Below are positions 10,268 to 17,800 of a stretch of DNA of 64,000 nt, in pieces; position 1 is the first letter of the stretch, and each line of letters starts with the position of its first letter. Location of the stretch: assembly GCA_013822735.1 (NCBI GenBank), contig PNKZ01000014.1:84270-148269 (forward strand), in the 5' to 3' direction. A program made the position numbers and the translations under genes. The notes beneath the pieces are model-generated. The model saw nothing but the letters and a program-made list of their open reading frames with translations, searched no databases and had not been told where the DNA came from. The stretch comes from Pirellula sp. GTDB taxonomy: Bacteria; Planctomycetota; Planctomycetia; Pirellulales; PNKZ01.

Positions 10268-10618
10268 ATGGAAACAGAATTTCCCGTCGGGCTGTTCTTC
10301 GGCGTACTCGCGTTTGCCACGGTCGTTGTGCTTTTGTTCGTCATACCGCGAATCTTTGAAGGCACAGTCTCTATCAATTGGAACGAGATGCGAGCCGCGG
10401 CGGCCTCTTGGAAATGTGTCGTCATCTTTTGCACCGTCACATGCTGCGTCGCTGCCGTTCAGTGCTCGTTAATTCTTAGGCCGGCTGAGTACCTTCCGAT
10501 TGCCGCCCACACCGATCGTGGGTGGGCGATTTACCGTGTCGCGACGCATCCGGTCGACAACGCCTCGCGATACGAAAAGGTAACGGACTCGACGCAAGCG
10601 CACGCGGTTGGGTCATAA
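10268..10618 (+). CDS. Small membrane protein, two predicted transmembrane helices
   Basis: A 116-residue protein. Hydrophobic stretches at about residues 8-27 (LFFGVLAFATVVVLLFVIP) and 48-68 (KCVVIFCTVTCCVAAVQCSL) mark two membrane helices; the C-terminal third is polar. It begins 3 bases after the XRE gene stop, so they are probably one operon. Function unknown; superinfection exclusion is possible from its position but is only a guess. Confidence 0.65.
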   Translation: METEFPVGLFFGVLAFATVVVLLFVIPRIFEGTVSINWNEMRAAAASWKCVVIFCTVTCCVAAVQCSLILRPAEYLPIAAHTDRGWAIYRVATHPVDNASRYEKVTDSTQAHAVGS

Positions 10619-10688
10619 CCGCACATTTCGTTCGCATCGTAGTCAGTTGAATATTGAAGTCAATCCACTAAACCGTACAATCGGAGCC

Positions 10689-10943
10689 ATGAACGTGCTA
10701 ACCGATGAACAGATAAAATCGAATATCCAGCAAAACATTGATCGTTTGCTAAAAATTCGGCACTGGACCCAGAAGGAACTGGCGAGCCGTGCCCAAGTCC
10801 GAGAAAGCGTCTTATCAGACGTAAAACTCGGCAAATCAGTGCCTGGTCTTTCGATCGCACTTCGCATTGCGGAAGCGCTAGACATCACTGTTGATCGCCT
10901 CGCGAGCGACCCACCGAAAGAAAATTCGAAACGGTCTGCTTGA
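10689..10943 (+). CDS. XRE-family helix-turn-helix regulator
   Basis: From ATG 10689 an 84-residue single-domain DNA-binding protein: NIDRLLKIRHWTQKELASRAQVRESVLSDVKLGKSVPGLSIALRIAEALDITVDRL is a full five-helix XRE domain. It is almost only the HTH domain, as in Cro-like proteins. It is the second XRE gene within 1 kb of attL. A terminator (11061-11112) lies downstream, so this and the two preceding genes form a compact unit. Confidence 0.85.
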   Translation: MNVLTDEQIKSNIQQNIDRLLKIRHWTQKELASRAQVRESVLSDVKLGKSVPGLSIALRIAEALDITVDRLASDPPKENSKRSA

Positions 10944-11060
10944 CACGAATACGGTTATCCGTAGAATCGTCGCCGTTGAGGTAATCAACGGCGTCATCCG
11001 ACGCCAGGAATTGGGCGAAGGATGCTCGTCGCATGGACTGCTCGCTAAATTACGAACCCG

Positions 11061-11112
11061 CCGTCTCGGCTGAATTGGGGCCCGCCTCCCCGTTCGGCCG
11101 AGACGGTTTTTT
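11061..11112 (+). terminator. Rho-independent terminator
   Basis: A 10-bp perfect stem (11061-11070 with 11097-11106) with a 26-base loop, followed by six T residues. It closes the XRE unit and separates it from the recombination and cargo operon. Confidence 0.8.
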
Positions 11113-11135
11113 CATGCGCTAACGGAGTAATCGCC

Positions 11136-11447
11136 ATGCTCGAATTCGTCCCCGGCCGCCGCTATTTATTCCAAACCGCCACCGGCCAGCACGTCGGCAC
11201 GTTCGATGGAAGTTCCAAAAAGGGCCTCGTTTTTACCGACGTAACGAAAATCCTCGGTCTTCAAAAGATCGCGAGTCTTGTTGTCGATCCGAGCAAGGTT
11301 CTTGATGCCGAGCCGTGGTTGCAGTCGATCGAGCTCGTTGACGCCATGGATTCCATCAACGTCGCAGAGCACAAGAAGCTCGCGAATAAAATCAAAGCCC
11401 GCAAGGCCGTCGTCATCGAACGAGCGACGCCCGGGAAAGATTGGTAA
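11136..11447 (+). CDS. Hypothetical phage protein
   Basis: A 103-residue protein beginning MLEFVPGRRYLFQTATGQHVGTF, with a likely ribosome site CGGAG before ATG 11136. The N-terminal half looks like a small beta barrel (alternating hydrophobic strands around residues 8-40). No recognisable family. It is followed by a strong hairpin and then csrA. Confidence 0.65.
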   Translation: MLEFVPGRRYLFQTATGQHVGTFDGSSKKGLVFTDVTKILGLQKIASLVVDPSKVLDAEPWLQSIELVDAMDSINVAEHKKLANKIKARKAVVIERATPGKDW

Positions 11448-11510
11448 GCGAAGTGAGGACCGGCGCCGCATGGTGCGACGTCGGATGGAGCGGCCAAGTA
11501 GGGCCGCATG

Positions 11511-11562
11511 CGGTTGGGCGCTCTCGCCCGTGAGAGCGCCCAACCGTCGCAGGAGTTTTTTT
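11511..11562 (+). terminator. Perfect 15-bp hairpin and T-tract in the csrA leader
   Basis: Arms 11511-11525 and 11532-11546 pair over 15 bp with a 6-base loop. A CGCAGGAG segment and a run of seven T (11556-11562) follow, 17 bases before the csrA start. It reads as a terminator of the preceding gene. Because the spacer holds AGGAG, a CsrA-type core, it may also act in csrA leader control. Confidence 0.65.
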
Positions 11563-11578
11563 CTCAAGGGAGTTCGTC

Positions 11579-11803
11579 ATGCTGGTTTTGTCACGGAAGA
11601 AGAACGAGTCGATCATCATCAATGACGACATCGAGATCGCCATCGTGGAGATCCGCGGCGATAAGGTTCGGCTCGGCGTCGAAGCCCCGAAGGAAGTGCC
11701 GGTGCATCGCAAGGAAGTTTGGCTCGCAATCGAACGCGAAGCCGCGGCGGCTGACCATCTAGGCGCTGTCGACAAGCCCAAAGAGCCGGGCATTCACGAG
11801 TAG
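11579..11803 (+). CDS. csrA: Carbon storage regulator CsrA homologue
   Basis: RNA-binding translational regulator that binds ANGGA motifs in hairpin loops or ribosome sites. The first 57 residues match CsrA end to end: [20 protein letters not shown], then [19 protein letters not shown], including Arg-44-region residues of the VHR(K)E motif that contact RNA. Typical CsrA is 60-70 residues; this one has 74. The last 16 residues are encoded by a copy of the dispersed 18-bp motif (11753-11770) plus a Pro-rich tail. The ribosome site AAGGGAG could be its own target. Phage-borne CsrA could reprogram host mRNA translation. Confidence 0.92.
   Translation: MLVLSRKKNESIIINDDIEIAIVEIRGDKVRLGVEAPKEVPVHRKEVWLAIEREAAAADHLGAVDKPKEPGIHE
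11753..11770 (+). promoter_or_regulatory. Dispersed 18-bp phage motif, copy 1
   Basis: GACCATCTAGGCGCTGTC, inside the 3' end of csrA, 58 bp before copy 2. It is the only copy that lies wholly inside a coding region. Confidence 0.6.
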
Positions 11804-11827
11804 TCGCGGCTTTTTTTCCGTGCCGTT

Positions 11828-11845
11828 GACCATCTAGGGCTTTTC
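11828..11845 (+). promoter_or_regulatory. Dispersed 18-bp phage motif, copy 2
   Basis: GACCATCTAGGGCTTTTC, in the csrA-11864 intergenic gap, 18 bp before the GTG start of the next gene and pointing the same way. Confidence 0.7.
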
Positions 11846-11863
11846 ACTCCGAGGGTTCCGACC

Positions 11864-12775
11864 GTGAGTTCAGACAACAATCCCGAAAACCTACCGGCCC
11901 GCAGCGACGATCAACGGCCGTCGCACGAGCTCGTCGAACGTCGCAGCACCCTCGCCGACCTGCGCGACAACGCCCTCAGCGTTCCCGTCGAGCAGATGGT
12001 CGCTGCGCTCGACGAATACGTGGATCGCCGCGCCGCGTTTTACGAGTGGCTACTTCGTCAGCTTGAGCAAGGCGTGCACTTCGGCGTGCCGCCGGGGATC
12101 AACGTCAGCACGAACGTCGACCCCAAACGCTGGCGCACCAAGCCGTCGCTCTACAAGGCCGGCGCCGACTTCATTTGCGACCTGATGGGCCTGCGAGACG
12201 AGTACGAAGCCGATCTTGCCACGTGGGAAATGATGGGCAAGCCGACGGATACGCTCTACCGCCGCTGCCGGCTCTACTCTCGAAGCAACGACAAGCTGAT
12301 CGGCGAGGGAACCGGCGCGCGTAAGAACTTCGACAAGAAGATGGACGCCAACGGCTCGATCAAAATGGCGGACAAGAACGCCAAGGTAGCCGCAACGATC
12401 AACAGCTACGGGCTCTCTGATCTCTTCACGCAAGACATCGACGACAACCAGCCGCCCGAGCATCCCGAGCCAAAGCAACGAGGCAGCGCCCCTCAGCCGA
12501 AGACGCGCGGCCAACGTCAGAACCAAGAGCCGCCGCCCGTCGAGCCGCCGAACGACGAAGGCGAGATCGATCCGAACGACGTCGTCATTGAGCCGATCGA
12601 GCTTGATCGCCTCATCAAGGAATGGAAGACGCAGCAACCGGGCAGCCCCGGCAAAGAAGAGTTCGCCGCGTGGGCGCTTGTCGTCGTTCCCGGCGATTGG
12701 AACCCGAGCCGTCTTCTCGGTTGGACGCGCGGCCGTGCGGACAAGTGTTGGGCCAAGCTCGGAGTGCCGACGTAA
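11864..12775 (+). CDS. Conserved phage protein, possible single-stranded-DNA/recombination role
   Basis: A 303-residue protein starting at GTG 11864. The segment GVHFGVPPG followed by KPSLYKAGADFICDLMGL matches a recurring phage and mobile-element family with the pattern DYGVIPG...KPSLLKPGAE, whose function is not established. A conserved K-N-A-x-K-V-A-A-T-I-N-S-Y-G-L segment follows. The C-terminal third is a Pro/Gln-rich linker (about residues 190-235), then a small domain with a GKEEFAAWALVVVPGDWNPSRLLGW segment. It overlaps the next ORF by one base and heads the cluster with two resolvases, which suggests DNA recombination, but this is inference. Confidence 0.7.
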   Translation: MSSDNNPENLPARSDDQRPSHELVERRSTLADLRDNALSVPVEQMVAALDEYVDRRAAFYEWLLRQLEQGVHFGVPPGINVSTNVDPKRWRTKPSLYKAGADFICDLMGLRDEYEADLATWEMMGKPTDTLYRRCRLYSRSNDKLIGEGTGARKNFDKKMDANGSIKMADKNAKVAATINSYGLSDLFTQDIDDNQPPEHPEPKQRGSAPQPKTRGQRQNQEPPPVEPPNDEGEIDPNDVVIEPIELDRLIKEWKTQQPGSPGKEEFAAWALVVVPGDWNPSRLLGWTRGRADKCWAKLGVPT

Positions 12776-13200
12776 TGAGCCCTCAAGATCGCTACACCGC
12801 CGAGGGTCTGGACACGCTCGCCGCGTTCATCGACGTCGACGATGAGCCGGAAGCCGCGTTGCCGGAGCTCGACCGCAGCGAGCTCGAAGGCTTTTCCCTT
12901 TGCCCGGCGGCGGCGGTGATTCGCGAACAGAAGCTCGTCGTCGACGGCAGCAACGCGACGAACAGCGGCAACGAAGTGCACGCGGTTCTCTCGGCGGCGA
13001 TTACGGAGTGGATCGATACGCAGGGTTGGATGGGCGGCGAGCAAGGGTCGAAGCAAGTCGGCTATGCCCGTGCAACTCCGAGCGTGGCATCAACCACGGG
13101 CTCGTGCCGACGAACATTTGTACGTGCGACGAGTGCGATCCGCAGCAGACTGGCTCGGTGCGCGAAATGGATTACGACACAGCGCCGGTGCTCGATGTGA
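12775..13200 (+). pseudogene. Truncated PD-(D/E)XK-type nuclease fragment
   Basis: ATG 12775 overlaps the previous stop. Residues 1-95 look like the N-terminus of a RecB/Cas4-like exonuclease: RSELEGFSLCPAAAVIREQ, then a conserved G-N-E-V-H segment (TNSGNEVHAVLSAAI). The catalytic D...ExK region that should follow is missing. After about 13070 the frame becomes low-complexity and stops at 13200, while an unrelated gene is read in another frame. An internal deletion joining two genes near 13060-13080 explains this best. Confidence 0.5.
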
Positions 13201-13985
13201 TGCGCGACGCGTTGCAACGGGTGTACGATGCCTGTGCCGATGAAACGCTTGTGAACGGGCCGGGTAATGGCAAGGGAAAGCGCTACGCGATCGGCGTCGC
13301 CGCGGCCGTGGCACTGGCGCTCGGCCGAGCTAAGGAAGCTCCCGCCCAAATGGCAAAGACGAATAAGGTCAAATTTCCGTCGCAGACAATGGGCGACGGA
13401 ACTCAGGCAGGCACGCTTAGCGTATTCGCGAGAGCTTGGAACGGATGCTTGCAAACAATCCGCGAATTGAATCCCGACCTGAAATTTGAAGAGGCTTGCT
13501 TAGATGAATCACGCAAATTTCATTTGGACTTGGGATTGGCAGACCGTATGCAAGCCCGTGCCGACACCGCCGAAGCCGAAGCGGTGAAGGTGCGGGAGCG
13601 ATTATCGTCGCTTCAAGAGCACTGCCGGCAACTGGTCAACGTGCTCATGTGGCTGAACCAAAGGGGCGGGCTCGGGCTCGACGTTCACGAGCGAATTACC
13701 GCCGTGCTCACGAGGGAGCATACCGTGCCGACGGCACCGGAGCCGGCAAGCGATACGGACCGCCAACAACTCGCCATCGCCAAACTGCTTCTCGGTCAAG
13801 TGGACAACCGCATGTTTCTCGTGGGCCGGTTCGAGATTCGTAGGCGTGACGGCGGGTGGATTCTCGTTCTCCCTGGAACCGGAACGCTGGTCGACGGCCC
13901 CGGTAAGTTCAAAGAGTTTGCCGATCCGGTGCAAGCGTCGCTGCGGGCTAAGGAACTGGCCGACGTGAAAGGCGGTGCCGCTTGA
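13167..13985 (+). CDS. Hypothetical phage protein with coiled-coil segment
   Basis: From ATG 13167 about 272 residues; the frame is open further upstream to about 13050 (with a Cys-rich CTCDECDP segment), so the start is uncertain. Residues about 125-165 are a charged heptad-rich helix (DRMQARADTAEAEAVKVRERLSSLQEH), a probable coiled coil. The C-terminal 70 residues hold RFEIRRRDGGWILVLPGTGTLVDGP. Family not recognised. Its 5' part overlaps the nuclease remnant. Confidence 0.6.
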   Translation: MDYDTAPVLDVMRDALQRVYDACADETLVNGPGNGKGKRYAIGVAAAVALALGRAKEAPAQMAKTNKVKFPSQTMGDGTQAGTLSVFARAWNGCLQTIRELNPDLKFEEACLDESRKFHLDLGLADRMQARADTAEAEAVKVRERLSSLQEHCRQLVNVLMWLNQRGGLGLDVHERITAVLTREHTVPTAPEPASDTDRQQLAIAKLLLGQVDNRMFLVGRFEIRRRDGGWILVLPGTGTLVDGPGKFKEFADPVQASLRAKELADVKGGAA

Positions 13986-14341
13986 GCACGCTACAGACTC
14001 TCTTCGACACCGTGTTTGATGCGTCGGCATTTCAGGCATGCTCATCGGACAAGGAACGCCGCGCGTTTCGTCGCCGTGCCGAATCACTCATCGCCGGTTA
14101 CATGAGCAGCGCGAGCGTAAATACCAGGGCCGTGCGACTCGTGTCGATGATCGACGACCTCCGCGCCGACGAAGGCGACTCCGTCGAGATTCTCTGCGAC
14201 AACCCGGAAGGCCCGCCGAATAATGCCGTGCGCGTCTCGGCCGGCTGGACGAACTACGAGTTTGAACGCTTTGAGGGTGCCACGCTCGAAGCCGCGCTCA
14301 CGGCCGCGTGCTTTGCCAAGGCGGAAAGGAGTGGCAAGTGA
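13982..14341 (+). CDS. Hypothetical phage protein
   Basis: A 119-residue protein starting at TTG 13982, which overlaps the preceding TGA; no ATG is available. N-terminal helical region (FDASAFQACSSDKERRAFRRRAESLIAGYM), then a beta-rich segment ending in an ALTAACFA helix. No family recognised. The overlap implies translational coupling to the gene before. Confidence 0.6.
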   Translation: MSTLQTLFDTVFDASAFQACSSDKERRAFRRRAESLIAGYMSSASVNTRAVRLVSMIDDLRADEGDSVEILCDNPEGPPNNAVRVSAGWTNYEFERFEGATLEAALTAACFAKAERSGK

Positions 14342-14571
14342 GTCGTCTCATCAGCATCCAATTCCGCGGCGAAGAGCAGGACGTCGAGGTTGTTCGCGAC
14401 AGCGGCTACGAACCCGACACCGGCGCTCACGAAATCGAGTGGCACTTCTACGGGCTAACGGCCGAGCAGCACGACGCGCTCAAGATGACCGCCGAAGAGG
14501 AAACCAACGTCTGCGATCAGTTGGCCGAGATACTTTCCGACACGTCCCGATTCGATGACGACGTAATTTAG
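14338..14571 (+). CDS. Small acidic hypothetical protein
   Basis: A 77-residue protein from GTG 14338, overlapping the previous stop by 4 bases (GTGA). Strongly acidic, with a probable beta hairpin at the start (ISIQFRGEEQDVEVV) and a helical C-terminus. Unknown function. Confidence 0.6.
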   Translation: MSRLISIQFRGEEQDVEVVRDSGYEPDTGAHEIEWHFYGLTAEQHDALKMTAEEETNVCDQLAEILSDTSRFDDDVI

Positions 14572-14599
14572 CCGACGTTCTCTTGGAGATTGCGAACCG

Positions 14600-14797
14600 A
14601 TGAGTGTCGTCGCCGTTTGCCCATCGTGCGGTCAGCAATTCGTTGTCCCCGAGAAGACCTTGCGCGAACAGTACGACCGCCTTTGGGCAGGCGTTACACC
14701 GCATGGTCGCGTTTATGTTCCCTATCACCAATGGCCGGACGGGCACGAGTGCATGAGCAATGGTGCGGTCATCCCCAACTGGAAAGCGAAGAAATGA
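14600..14797 (+). CDS. Small zinc-ribbon-like protein
   Basis: A 65-residue protein with CPSC at residues 8-11 and a second pair of possible ligands in the HEC segment near residue 50, a likely zinc knuckle. A ribosome site (GGAG, 14584) precedes ATG 14600. It overlaps the following 13-codon ORF by 4 bases (ATGA). Confidence 0.6.
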   Translation: MSVVAVCPSCGQQFVVPEKTLREQYDRLWAGVTPHGRVYVPYHQWPDGHECMSNGAVIPNWKAKK

Positions 14798-14835
14798 GCA
14801 TCGTACTCGGCATCGATTTAGGCGGACTCCGATGA
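14794..14835 (+). pseudogene. 13-codon remnant matching the start of the RuvC-like gene
   Basis: ATG 14794 reads MSIVLGIDLGGLR and stops at 14835. The first ten residues mirror the start of the intact resolvase at 15668 (MTIVLGCDLG), including the catalytic Asp. It overlaps the zinc protein upstream and the nuclease downstream by ATGA junctions. It looks like the leftover 5' end of a RuvC-like gene behind which the nuclease gene was inserted. Confidence 0.55.
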
Positions 14836-15671
14836 TTTTAGGCGACGGGCAAGGCGACGATCGTATGCTGATCCAGGGCGGCTCCGGCCGACCGGTGATC
14901 GGCACGACGTTTCGTAGGCCCGTCGTTCGCTGCCGTTGCGACGCACTCGGCTGCAAGAATGAAGTGCTTGAGTACGAGCACATCGCCATTAGAACGAAGC
15001 GGCATTTTTGCTCACGCGATTGTTACCACTCGTCAAAGGATGCCGAGAGCAATCCGAAATGGCGCGGCGGAAAGAAGCGTGCTCGTTGCCCATGTTGCAA
15101 CCGAACATTTCGCTTCTACGGAAACACGCCGCAAACTTATTGCTCGCAGCAATGCGTATCTGACGCCCGTGTAGCGAGAAACAATCAAATATGGACCGTT
15201 GACTACGCTCGCCAACTGCTGAGCGACTTTCGGCGAAGTGGTTTGCAGTTCTACCGATTTGCCGCATCGCTCGGATGGACTGAGGACGGGCTACGCAAGC
15301 GGATTCAATCGGTTGCCCGTGATGAATTCGCCGAGGCCGTAGAAGAGACGCGGCTTAGTTGGCACGAAATCTATCGGCGCGGCCGTAGCTTCGAGTACGA
15401 GGTTCGACGCCTACTTATCAACCGCGAATACGTCTGCATGATGTCACCGCGGAGCGAGGGGCCAGCCGACCTTTTGGCCGTGAAGAACGGCGACATTCTT
15501 CTGATTCAGTGCAAGTGCTACGGCACGTTGAAGAAGAAAGAGCGCGTTCAACTCATTGAGTTGGCTCGCCAAGCAAAGGGGCGCGCGATCGTTGCGAGCA
15601 AGGAAACCGGATCGCCTACGTTTTGGGAGTTCCGGCCCGACAAGTTTTACAGACAGGAAGTGACGTTATGA
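14832..15671 (+). CDS. Hjc-like PD-(D/E)XK nuclease with N-terminal zinc fingers
   Basis: A 279-residue protein. Residues 34-64 and 86-108 carry two Cys-rich zinc modules (CRC...C...C/C and CPCC...C...C). Residues 120-165 contain a short helical region that may be HTH-like. The C-terminal part has the archaeal Holliday-junction-resolvase layout: RGRSFEYEVRRLL (Glu188), SEGPADLLAV (Asp213) and LIQCKCY (Gln226-x-Lys228). The predicted activity is cleavage of branched DNA or a homing-like nuclease. It overlaps the RuvC-like gene by ATGA. Having two different resolvase folds side by side is unusual. Confidence 0.75.
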   Translation: MILGDGQGDDRMLIQGGSGRPVIGTTFRRPVVRCRCDALGCKNEVLEYEHIAIRTKRHFCSRDCYHSSKDAESNPKWRGGKKRARCPCCNRTFRFYGNTPQTYCSQQCVSDARVARNNQIWTVDYARQLLSDFRRSGLQFYRFAASLGWTEDGLRKRIQSVARDEFAEAVEETRLSWHEIYRRGRSFEYEVRRLLINREYVCMMSPRSEGPADLLAVKNGDILLIQCKCYGTLKKKERVQLIELARQAKGRAIVASKETGSPTFWEFRPDKFYRQEVTL

Positions 15672-16219
15672 CTATTGTGCTTGGCTGCGATTTGGGAGCC
15701 CATTTGGGCTACGCCCTGGGAGACAGCACCAAGGGCAACAACGGCGAGATCATCGAGTGCGACGTACTCGAGCTTGAGGATAGGGCAAAACGCCTACGTT
15801 GCTCACGCGCGACGGCGCTGCACGTATGGGCCCGCGACTTCCTCAAAGAGAAGGGCGTCGAAGTCTTCTGCCGGGAAGCGTCGATCGAGGCGCTGCGTCA
15901 GCAGTTGAACCAACGCGGCTACAAGTCCGAGAAGGATCTTGGCCGCTCGTTGGAGCAGCATTCCGGCTACGCTACCGTGCTGGAAGTGCAGGCGGAAATC
16001 CGCAAGTTGACGATTCTCAAGCCGATCGACCCTCGCGCGCTGAAGAAGTTCGCCACGAATAACGGCAACGCCAAGAAGGATCAGATGACGCGGGCCGCCC
16101 AACTTCTCTACAAGTTGACGACGGATAATGAGAACGCCTGTGACGCCGCGCATGTCTGCGCGTGGGCCATGAAGCAAGTGCGGAACGAAGCGTTGAAGTA
16201 TCGGGGCGTCGACTGGTAG
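15668..16219 (+). CDS. RuvC-like Holliday junction resolvase
   Basis: A 183-residue RNase-H-fold protein. Predicted catalytic acids are Asp8 (VLGCDLG), Glu70 (VFCREAS), and Asp153/Asp159 with His162 in DNENACDAAHVCAWA; a basic KKFATNNGNAKKDQM segment precedes the last strand, as in RuvC and phage resolvases. The length equals RuvC. It starts at ATG 15668 within the stop of the nuclease gene. In phages such enzymes trim branched DNA before packaging. Its first codons are duplicated at 14794. Confidence 0.85.
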   Translation: MTIVLGCDLGAHLGYALGDSTKGNNGEIIECDVLELEDRAKRLRCSRATALHVWARDFLKEKGVEVFCREASIEALRQQLNQRGYKSEKDLGRSLEQHSGYATVLEVQAEIRKLTILKPIDPRALKKFATNNGNAKKDQMTRAAQLLYKLTTDNENACDAAHVCAWAMKQVRNEALKYRGVDW

Positions 16220-16240
16220 GCCCGTTCGGGCGGGTTCGGT

Positions 16241-16270
16241 TTGACAATGGACGCTCTTTTCGGTCAGACT
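16241..16270 (+). promoter_or_regulatory. Possible sigma-70-type promoter
   Basis: TTGACA (16241-16246), an 18-base spacer, then a weak -10 CAGACT (16265-16270). The dispersed motif begins two bases later, where transcription would start. Confidence 0.35.
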
Positions 16271-16272
16271 GT

Positions 16273-16290
16273 GACCATCTAGAGCTATTC
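16273..16290 (+). promoter_or_regulatory. Dispersed 18-bp phage motif, copy 3
   Basis: GACCATCTAGAGCTATTC, 35 bp upstream of the 16326 gene and in its direction; the following CACGCTCAATC is close to what follows copy 9. Confidence 0.75.
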
Positions 16291-16325
16291 ACGCTCAATC
16301 CCAACCAGTCAAGAGGGAGCCCGCC

Positions 16326-16667
16326 ATGTCGAACATTGCTCAGCCCGCCGGCGTTCTTACCAACCTGCAACTCGTCCGTTGGCTCTTGGCCCAGGGCGAG
16401 AAGGTTCCCGTCATCATCGGCTATTACGATGCGTTCCAGGCCGCGCCTACCGTACGCGCGAAGTGGTACGACGGCGTTCGCCCGACGGGCGATCTGCTCG
16501 TCGACGTGATCGACACGTTGCCGGACGTCTCGGCGAATGAAGTCGTGATCCTGGCCGACGTGCAGGCTCAAGCCGTCGCACTCGGTATCGATTGGGAGAA
16601 GCTCGTCGGCGTCGCCGAGAAGCTGCTGCCCATCGTGCTCGACGTCGTGTTCCGCCTCCGGGGCTAA
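16326..16667 (+). CDS. Hypothetical phage protein
   Basis: A 113-residue protein with a good ribosome site (AAGAGGGAG). Mostly helical, with hydrophobic stretches near residues 15-35 and 95-110 (KLLPIVLDVVFRL) that are short for membrane helices. It heads the accessory block that follows the motif at 16273. Unknown function. Confidence 0.65.
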   Translation: MSNIAQPAGVLTNLQLVRWLLAQGEKVPVIIGYYDAFQAAPTVRAKWYDGVRPTGDLLVDVIDTLPDVSANEVVILADVQAQAVALGIDWEKLVGVAEKLLPIVLDVVFRLRG

Positions 16668-16672
16668 CGCCC

Positions 16673-16750
16673 ATGCACGCGTTGGAAATGATCGGCTGGT
16701 TAGCCGTCCCCGTGTTTTTTTGGTGCCTTCTCACCGGAAGGTTTGAGTGA
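16673..16750 (+). CDS. 25-residue single-helix membrane peptide
   Basis: ATG 16673 encodes one hydrophobic helix (MIGWLAVPVFFWCLL) with short polar ends. Its stop overlaps the ATG of the subtilase gene (TGATG), so it may mainly couple translation, or be a tiny membrane protein such as a holin accessory. Confidence 0.5.
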   Translation: MHALEMIGWLAVPVFFWCLLTGRFE

Positions 16751-17799
16751 TGCAACCGTCGGAACCCATCTTCAACCTGCCGCCGTACGAAGCCCAACCG
16801 GTCGCAGCGTCTTCGCTTAGCGAGACGCTCGACTGGTCGATTGCCTTTCTCGGCATCCCCGAGCTCTGGAAGCAAAGCGAAGGGGAAGGGGTCGTCGTCG
16901 CCGTGCTCGACACCGGATGCGACCTTGATCATCCGGACTTGCAGGGCGCCGTGCTCGAGTCGGCCGACTTCTCCCGCTCCCTGTTCGGTGCGCTCGATCG
17001 GCAGGGACACGGCACGTGGTGCGCCGGCATGATCGGCGCGCGGGCCAACGACGTCGGCGTGCGGGGCATCGCCCCCAAGTGCAAGCTGCTCATCGGCAAG
17101 GTGCTCGGCGACGACGGCAGCGGCTCGGAAGACGCCATCCTCAAGGGCATCCGATGGGCCGAAGCTCGGGGAGCGCACATCATCAGCATGTCGCTCGGCG
17201 GTCCGCGCATGAGCGAGACGTTGCACGCCGCCATCAAGGCGTTCGTGTCCAAGCCGCATCGATTCGTCATCTGCGCCGCCGGCAACGACGGCCGCGACAA
17301 CGCCGTGAACTTTCCCGCCAAGTGGGAAGAGACGGTCGCCGTCGCAGCCGTCGACGAACGTGGAAAGCTCACGTCGTTCTCGAGCCGCGGTCCGGAAGTC
17401 GACATCGCTGCGCCGGGAGCGAACATGCTTTCGACCGTGCCGATGCTGGCCGGCGGATACGCAAAGCTCAGCGGCACCAGTATGGCGACCCCCGTCGTCG
17501 CCGGTATCGCCGCGGCCTGCCTCTCCAAGCATTTGAAGGAGGGGGGGCTTACCGGCTTGGAGACGTACCAAGACCTGCTCGCCCACCTACGCAAGACGGC
17601 GCGGGACGCCGGTCCGCAGGGGCCGGATACGGGCTACGGCTACGGCATCATCGATCCGGGGAAGCTGCTGACGGCGATCGCGCCGGCCACGCCGCCCGTG
17701 ACGCCGACGCCGGAAGGGCCCGACGTGCAGGTGACGGCGCGGGATGCCAAGGGGCAGATGTGGTTTTCAACGAAAATCGATTGGAAACGGGCGAGCTAG
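16750..17799 (+). CDS. Subtilisin-family serine peptidase (S8)
   Basis: A 349-residue protease with a complete catalytic triad: Asp54 in AVLDTGCDLDHPDL, His87 in RQGHGTWCAGM, Ser244 in LSGTSMATPVVAG, and the oxyanion Asn179 in CAAGND. There is no signal peptide and hardly any propeptide, so the enzyme would stay in the cytoplasm unless released by lysis. A Pro/Thr-rich tail follows the domain. It sits beside a cysteine-peptidase-like gene and tiny membrane proteins. A role in lysis, prohead maturation or an accessory function is open; capsid proteases are normally next to the capsid genes, and this one is not. Confidence 0.92.
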   Translation: MQPSEPIFNLPPYEAQPVAASSLSETLDWSIAFLGIPELWKQSEGEGVVVAVLDTGCDLDHPDLQGAVLESADFSRSLFGALDRQGHGTWCAGMIGARANDVGVRGIAPKCKLLIGKVLGDDGSGSEDAILKGIRWAEARGAHIISMSLGGPRMSETLHAAIKAFVSKPHRFVICAAGNDGRDNAVNFPAKWEETVAVAAVDERGKLTSFSSRGPEVDIAAPGANMLSTVPMLAGGYAKLSGTSMATPVVAGIAAACLSKHLKEGGLTGLETYQDLLAHLRKTARDAGPQGPDTGYGYGIIDPGKLLTAIAPATPPVTPTPEGPDVQVTARDAKGQMWFSTKIDWKRAS

Positions 17800-17800
17800 C

